Source: Paraescarpia echinospica (taxonomy: Eukaryota > Annelida > Polychaeta > Sabellida > Siboglinidae). From it: a DNA stretch of 64,000 nt. Every line of letters begins with the position of its first letter. Within the stretch, counting starts at the first letter, position 1. The stretch lies in assembly GCA_020002185.1 (NCBI GenBank), contig CM034541.1:34908671-34972670 (forward strand), written 5' to 3'. Both the position numbers and the translations under genes were made by a program. Below the pieces are notes generated by a model. The model saw only the letters and a program-made list of their open reading frames with translations. It was not told the origin of the DNA and did no database searches. Shown here in pieces: positions 26,701-35,700 of the stretch.

Positions 26701-29700
26701 TTGCGAGCTTTTGGTACAGGGAGCGCGGACGAAGTATCCGGTAGATGGCACGATCAACTGTCATGGCTTATCGCCAATGATGGCGCTGGTTCTTGCATGA
26801 AACGATGCTGGTTTGCAGTAATGGTGCGTCGCTAGTGACATGTACCATATGTGTTGCACGCCGCTGTTCGCACCTCGTCCCAGCCTCGCCCGAGGCGACA
26901 GGACGCGGGCTAATGTTCCAGGGACACGGCAGAAGCGACCACTCAACATTCGTCTGGCGTCCCCGTTGACGATGACCCGATGCCTCGGCGAATGATTCAC
27001 ATCGCAACGAAACATGGCGGCGACGCACATCAAAGAACCGCGCCAAGCTCGCTTCATGTGTTCACCTGTTTGAAATTCGGAACATTTTCCTGGCAGGCAA
27101 GGCGCCATTACGCGTGTTTGTGTAAGCGCAGCAGTTGGTTCTGGGTATCGCATGAAATTAATTGTCGCCATCATGGCATCATTACCATCAACGTAACATA
27201 AACATAAACCTAGTCCTAGATTCCAGAAGACAGCTAGGATATACCTATGACATTACCACTAGCTTATAATATGCAGGCCACATACATCAAATCCTGCCTG
27301 CCCCGGAACTGTGCCCACTGGACAGCCCCGGTATGGTTCAAATGATGTGTTTCCAACTTATGCCAGGGAGAACCATTGGCATTGGCACTCTACTATTCGT
27401 TTAAGGGTTGCCTACATGCCTATTCTTTACCAATGCATCATAACCAGCGACCTACGCAGAGTTAATAGAAAACTGCAGTTAATGCAAGTGTACTACTCAC
27501 TCTACCGTTTACACCATAGATTGAAAGGTATGCTGTTATGACGGTGTCGTTGACCGTAAACACACGAAGCAGACCTGGCTAGCTCACGCCATTTCCATGT
27601 ACCATCATAATTTATAAGATTGATGCAACAAGAGAGGAAATGACTGCATTTCCAGCGATGCCAGATAACTTATATAAGACCAGCCAGAGGTTGCGACGTC
27701 GGTGCTATTAGTAGGCCGGATCAAACTCACCGATTCATCACGTATTACATACGACCACCTTCGTGAACATGATGCTACTATTGCTATCCTACCATACGCG
27801 TTTCGCCATGATTCATAGAGTAATCGGTCACATCATCAAATGCGGGCTGTTCTGGACGTAGACCTACATACATGAGACCAATACCGAGGGAATCCTAAGT
27901 TGCACAAAGTGTGCTGCATGCATAGTAAAATAATAAAGGATTCTTTCAGTCACAGTTAGGAGTTCTCGTAATTCTTTAGACTGGTTCACATCAGCGAATG
28001 TAAACTAACCAATTAATTATTAGTTTATTGTTTGTAAACGTAGCCGGTTGTGTTAGAGTTATATGTCTCATCCTAACATGGTGGTCTAAGCCTACCGGTA
28101 TGATATAAAAGTGGCATATGCAGACACCGTTTCGTCTGAATGCCTTTGGACTGGTAGTTAAACTGGTGCGAGCAGGATGGGGTAAATTTAATTGGAACAC
28201 CGTGCCAGATTTCAAAAAGCCAATAGTTAAATGCACTGCCAAGACCGGGTGTGAGAAACACGGGAAACTGATAACACGTGTGTAGATCAAAGCATGCGGG
28301 ACGAGTAAAACCCGTTTAACCTGATTGTCCGCTGTCGCAATACAACATATTCGTTGAACTGGGCGCCAGTCTAGCGTGACTGCGGCTTATTTCTATAGAC
28401 TACTAAAAAGGTCGACGTGGGGGTGGCGGAACAGGCAACGAGTCGGTGTTGGAGGCCCGCGGGGGCGGTCTATCAGACGGCACGCATTCATAGAACGGCG
28501 ACTAGAGTAGACTCGGTAGAGGCTATGATGTCAAGAGAAAGAAACATTTGATACAGCGGGAAAGTGGCGAACAAGTCGTAAAACTGGTTTCGGTAGGGTG
28601 CTAAAACAAAGACTGCAGTAGCAATGTGTTTTGCATTCCGTCTCCTCAGATTTGGGCTTGGCTTAGTTTTTTCCCGCATGTCGATACGTATATCTTCATG
28701 CCCGTGCTAAAGTTAGCTTGTATCGACACTAAGACACGAATGTCGTCTGTTTCAGTGGCTGGTATTAATGTCTAGGAGTTTTTACATCATGATTTGTCTT
28801 GCGAACGACTAATAATTTGAAAGATGAAACATCCACTAACAGTGTACAGCTGTTTTATTTCAGAGTGGACGACAAAGAACAGGAATGCGTGGCTATCAGG
28901 AGGCGGTCTGTCTCTGTATGTGGGGATCATTCTCGTGGACTCGCTGCACTAAATGCATCGATCGATCTCCTGCCGAGAACGCATCCGAACGTCAAAGGTT
29001 GCACGCTTTGATGCGCAACTGTGGACTAGAAACGTCTGGTGTAAACACATTGACAATACTAAGAATTTCTGGAGATTTGACCGATTGTTGCGTCCTGGTA
29101 GGAACAGTGTTCAACTCAGATAAATGAATCGGCTTCTGCTTAGGTTGAAAGTTTAGCATGTTGAAACATTCTGCATTTTGGAAACTAAAAATTGCATCTT
29201 GGTAATAAAATATTGTTAAAACTATACGAGTTCATTCCAGGCAGGTTCTTTTTGTATTGTATCGGGTGAGTTCATTCTTCTTGTATTGTATTGAGTGAGT
29301 TCACTCTTGTTGTGCATTCATTCACCGCGGGTGAGAAGAGCGAATAAGACTTATTCAAAGCTGCTACAAATCGACCACAATTGTGTGGATAGGATGTTTC
29401 CCTTTTTCCTGAATACCTTCTTTTCCCTGAGCACATGTCGGTACATATTCAATCCACAATAACTGTTATGTTACTATCCACATTTGTAAGTCAACATTCC
29501 ATTGTTACATGAGTTTTCATTGTACTTTTAAACACGCGTCTTGTAGTAGGTAGCCTATCACAGTTTTAGTATCTAGGCCTTTATGTTTCTGACTCAACCT
29601 ATTTTCACACGTGATAAAGTTAAAACTCCTACATTAGTGTTCTTTTAATTCCATGATATTCTAATCATGCATCCATAAAACGAAATTTTTGGTTAATAAT

Positions 29701-32700
29701 GTGTAATTAAATTGATTCTAGTTTGATAAATCGATGTTCAGTGTCTAGGCTTAGCCATTGGTTTATTTAGGGAGGGGGCATTGGGCCCTTTTGGTCATTA
29801 AAAAGTCGTAACCTATTGTGCTAGTACTTCTGGGCAAGTGTGGGCGAGTAAGTTTGCCCCACCCTGTCTCAGATTCTGGATACGCCACTGGTCTTAACAG
29901 CTGCATAGGCTACTGCGCCAATTTAGGTTTGTCGTACCTAGCACGTCACTATACAGACAACTCTCCAACCAGTTATATATGTGAGTTTAGTACAATTTTA
30001 TTAAACATCGACAGGATGACGATTACGGGATGTTGTTAGCATAGGCGCGGGAACAGGGTGGCGGGGGGGGCAGCTGTCCCCCTGGATTTCTCCGGGGGGA
30101 GACATGGTTCTGCCCCTCCCCCATTAAATGTGAATGTTTGTTTTTGTGGCGAGCGTCAATGGCGGATGAAAATATAAATTTTATGAGACGATTAATGTGT
30201 ATTGTGTGGACTGTGAAAGGTGTGTGGAATTGGAAGGCAGACATGTTTTTCTGCCCCCCCTCCCAGTAATAGGCGGCGCAGCGGCGAAAAAAATCCAACA
30301 CCACCACCCCCCTCCCCGTCTTTCGAAGTCACAGTCGAACCAACCGAGACAGCCACAAGGTGAAACCGTGAAGGAAGATGTAAAGATATGCGGCAGCGGC
30401 GGAAAAAATGTCAGGTGCTGAAGCTCCGGTAGCTCCCCCCCCCTCCCGGTATGAATTTGGTTCCCGCGTCACTGGTTGTAAGGCAGTGGACCCTATCGTA
30501 ACAGACGGTTGGCAACACCTACTCCTAGAGTAGGCCTTGTATGTATTGATGTCACGCGAAATGTAATCCGCTACGAATGTGTTCGCGTGTAACAGGAGGA
30601 CGTTTAAATAGGTCGGATTTGATGCAAGACGATGCGCAACGTTGTTGTAACATGATTGAATACTGATTGTCCGTAAGATGGATAGACATCAGCACCATAT
30701 TGTTGACGGCGCAGCGTGTTGTGGAAATCACAGTAGATAATTTCAACAAAATGCATTTATAAAACATACACGGAAGCTAATTGGTCGCCCCATTTTTCTG
30801 CCAGCGTCTATCGCATACAACGACAGACACTCATGAGCAAGGCCAAGGATACAGATTTACAATACACCGATTGTTTAATAAGGACAATTCTGGTTACAAA
30901 ATGGCCCTCTCGCAATCCGGTCCTTATCGCTGAAATCACATAAAGAGAGAGAGAGAGAGAGCTGTCGTCCTGCTTCTGGTCCGATGACAACATAGATATC
31001 TACTTGAGACAAAACGAGATCAGATAGGCGAGGAATGTTTCGTTTACCCTTGGGCAATTGCGTGTGCCCCGACAACTTTTTAACATTGTGGTTGCGAGTA
31101 GGAATAGACGAGGTGGCGTTACCTAATTTCATTATTGGTGGGTATAGTAATAATCATACTTTTAATTATACGCTGATATCCAGAGTAAGATTGTCCAGGA
31201 ATGTTTATATTTGGTTATAGGGTGTATATAGTGACATTTTACATAATGTTGTTACGTGGAACAACACGCATCCAAAATGGATTGCACTCGTTATCAGTAT
31301 GACTAAATAACTACGGTTTTGGCTGATGATATTAATGTAACAGCACCCAAAAATACCCACAAGAAACTCAGACACGCGGGAAACGTTTAACTGCGAACAA
31401 CATTGAATAGTTCGCTCACGTAAGATAACTATCTGGTGGGTCAAGAAAGATAGCTACTGGATATGTTGATGCAGTGATAACGGTATTGTATCTGGTCATT
31501 TCGATGCCACTGTTGATAGCCCTATTCGTAGAAACATGCTAACGGAAGCAGAGGTCTTTCGCCGTGAGTGACGGTTCTAAGAAACTGAGCTTGGTGCTCC
31601 GCGAACGATATCAATCCATGCACATCCCACATAACTGGAGGTTTGAATCGTATGTATTCGTGTACATAAAGCGTTCTTTGTGTGTTTGGTTATGTGCAAG
31701 GTAACAGTAAGGTAAGTATATACCCCTAGGCGTACACCTCAGTGGAGGTGATCCCTGTTGCGAGTACGCCACACTTGAATGAACGCAGGCGACTAAGCCG
31801 TGTTACATCACGTACGACAACCGCGACCGTGTGAGTATTTATAGCCGGGCCCGGTCAGACCGGTTGAGCACAGATACAATCACACGCCCACCCACCACCG
31901 ACCGCAACCGGTTGAACAACCCATGCGCGCGTACGCGTGCTCGCCGACGCGGTCACGCATGACCAACGCCGTGTCACGTATTATCGCCCACATGCCATTA
32001 CTCTGTAAATCTGCGAGCGCCGGTCGTGCATGACGCGGCACGAACAAGAGACATTCCTGTCGCGGTTCATGCGACCCGAGGAGAAATATGCGCCGGCTGC
32101 CACTGTACCGTCGTGGTTTACGGCCCATGTATGCGACTCGCTTACTTGTATTCGACACGAACAACCCCACCATATATGTTACTGACTGACTGGTCAACTC
32201 TCGTCCAATAATATTATATATATGCACCGTCAAAATCCAATTTACGCCAATCATTAAAATCTCCTAATCTTCATCTCAAATACAGTTGACTCCCTCGCTA
32301 GAAAACCAGAGCCGCTGTTGTCAACAGTAAGAGATTCAGAAGACGGGGCCGCCAGAAGAAATTGGTGACGTAAAAGTAATACCAATAGTATTCACTATTC
32401 AGTACTGTCAGTATGTGTCCATATCGTGCCTGTGGGCGGACGCCGAACCGGAGTCATTGTCTATGTCTACTGGGACTGGAGCTTCACCTGGATCCCAGTA
32501 CGTCCTTGCTGCGATACAGAGCACTGGAGAGATGCAGAGGCTGAAGTGTCGGTCTCGGACATAGTTGGTTGGTTGGTGAATTCACCCTGCATTGCCTCGT
32601 CACCCCCCCCCCCGCCCCAACTAAAGGAAACGTCTCTTACTGGATGCGGTGGTTTTCTTTCACTATGAAACTTTAAAGAAGTTGTACCCATTACAATATC

Positions 32701-35700
32701 AAGGGTCGCTTCCCGTTGATGTAGGCTTACTATATAGAAAGTGTGCATAATTACATGGCTTAAAAACCTTATCTACCGATTATTTATTAATTGTAGAAAG
32801 CATACTAGACACTCCAAACATTTCAATCATAATTACATCTCACAAAATGTTAATGTTTAAAACATATGTTGTTTGTTGCAACGCAATTTTCGGTGCTATT
32901 ATCACAAATGAATCACTAAACGGGAATCTCCTGCTGAGTGATATACAAATCCCTCATCCGCGAATGGACTTTATTGGCATTGCGAACAAATGGAATGTCA
33001 ACTAAGACGCATCATTGGTCACCTGCATTAGGACAGTCCAGAATATTGACCACTTAGCAAGCGACCCTACGTTTGGGGGACCTGCATTCCTGCCTCTAGA
33101 AAGCATTGTTTCACATTGTGTTGTCGCCCACTACTGATTGCGTCCCCGGGAACACGAGTCGCTGCTGTGCATGCAGCGGACTTGGCCTGACTGCACTGCT
33201 ACAGTAGGCGACTGTCGATTCACAAAGGAGGCGGTGGGGTGGGGTGGCGTTACTTTACTTGACCGGTCATGCTCACGGTCGGCGCGACCAACATGCCTCT
33301 ACCTCTGCGAGCATTGTCTCTTGGACAGTTGTATTCACACGCCTCAACGAGGGTGTCGATCTGTCCTTGTTCTTGAAAGGAAAGTTGACAGCGAGGGGAA
33401 TGACCTGGGTTAAGATTATAATATATATATAGATGGCTCCCACGTTCGAAAACGAACAATATAACCCACGAAACATTTAGTAACAACAGGCTGAACTTCC
33501 TAGAATGTTTCGACCGTAGGATTGATTACGCGGGCAACAAAACGTGGGAGGGTTATATTTGTTTCGTGAACCACGACGTGTCGTTTAGATGTAATCGACT
33601 AGTGTTTGTGAACGCCGCATTACAACGTAATCGGATGTGAAAAGGTGACAGTACGCCCTATTAACTTTTGTATGTATATCTTTGAAGTTTGCACATAATG
33701 CATTGTAGCTATGGTGGCTGCATCGTATTTAATCCCCAGATAATATCAAAACTCAATTTAAGCTTAGAGATTACTCAGAACACCCATTACGAGTAATGGT
33801 CGAAGAATGCTATATTTTGCAGTGTGCTTTGTGTTTACCGTCGCCAGCAGTCAGACACACCGCCCGCGAGACGTGTGGAATAATGTCCCCTGCGACGAAG
33901 ACGCATTTCGCCGAAATGAACCTATACTGAATGACCTGCTGTGATCTTATGCGATTTATATTCAGTGTTAATTGTGTGCAAGTCACCACAACAAGGAGAC
34001 GTGTAACTCACTGAGGATACACCTCGTAACAACGTAACGACACGTAACAAGGTGCTTATCTTAGTAACTGTAGACCCACAGACACCGCCGCAATATTAGC
34101 TAACATACGGGAAGGATTAGTAGATCATTGTTCAGGGCAGTCAGTAATTCGTTGTTCATTAACGGTGTCCCAGCGTTTATTGTTTATCATATATGTCCAT
34201 ACGCTCTGTTATCATTTATTTAATTAATAGTGAATGACAACTATGTACAATAAAATGCCTACGCTTATAGTAAAAGTAATAAAAAATTATATATAGCCGT
34301 CTGTTTGGACTTATTTGCATATATTTCCAATGAAAAGAAGCCGTAAGAGATCAATTCGCCCAAACACCAGACTTTACTTAGACTTAGCGGCTCCCGCGTC
34401 TAGAGACGCACGAGGCAGTCAAAGCACGCCAACCAGAGCAGCGACCAAAACATTGCCGCAGTACCGTCCAAAACAAGGAACGTTACCCCCATATAAACAT
34501 ATGGGAGACCCATATACATGCATATCAACAGTTTAGAATAAGTGCACTCAATAACACACCTATCGTCTTCCTTATCGCCTCATCACACCGTTGGCGGGCC
34601 TCTATACAGACAGACCGACCCCGAGGTCACATGGCCAGTACACTAGGGGTAATTAAACGCTATTGTCCAACCCACTAAAGTACTCCGCGCTCTACGGATT
34701 AAACGGTTAACAATGTTGATGTCGTAACACGACCCGCAATCAGATATGTTAAACATGTTCGTTCAACATGTAAAACCCAAGAAAGTGTCATATTATCCAT
34801 ATTACATGCTCGGAGATATTGTAACTATTCCATAGTTGGGAATCGCCTGTTGCACTAACATCGACATGCCAGAGGTTCGTGACATCCCATAAGAACGATC
34901 GTGGATCAAACTGTCGGTACCAACATTTCACTGTGAATTGCAATACCTGAGATGATTGTTGCCCGGTATCAGCGGAATAAAATACCATATTCAAGTATTA
35001 ATTAAATGCAAGAAAACGTGAACAGGATGTAGTTATGAAGATAACGTAACGGTCATAAATATGACCTACACCCGGAAGGGTCAGACGAAGTAGACCCTGT
35101 TCACTGGCAGTCGTAAAGTGAAGATTTCCTGCCAATTCACGCACCGGACTTGCCCCACACAACGGGGGAGGGTCTCAAGCAGTATGCGTGCAATAATACA
35201 ACACAAAACATACTACAATACACTTCTACAACTTCTTGGCTGCCATTTAAAGAAGGCACTAGTGTACACACAGCCTTTGCAAACTGCCGTTTTCTTCTTC
35301 TTTCAGAAGCTAGTGAGTGATCTAGTGAGTGATTCAGCGAACAGTGGTCAGTGCGCCGCCGGCACCTATTGGAATGGCGTACCGCAATCGTCACGCATGG
35401 CTGGTTCGCTGTGCAGAAGCAGATTGCAACTAACAGAGAGTACGAACTCAGACGCTGGGATTCCAGAAACGCGGCACTGATCCGCGACGAGGAGCCTACG
35501 AATGAATTCCTAATTAGACAACAGAATCAAGGTACACACCATTCAATTGCTTTGTACTCGTAGCAGATGAAGTCTTAACTTTTGCCTCGGCACTACCGTA
35601 AACATAATCTTTGTGCGATAAGTCCCACATGGCCACACAGCCGGTGATACGTTCCCGAGGCGTGTAGGTAACAGGATGACGACCTCCCATTAAGGTTTAC

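Noticed and set aside
26761..27174. 137-codon minus-strand frame in GC-rich DNA
   Set aside because: No recognised domain, and equally open frames lie on the other strand. It looks like a composition effect.
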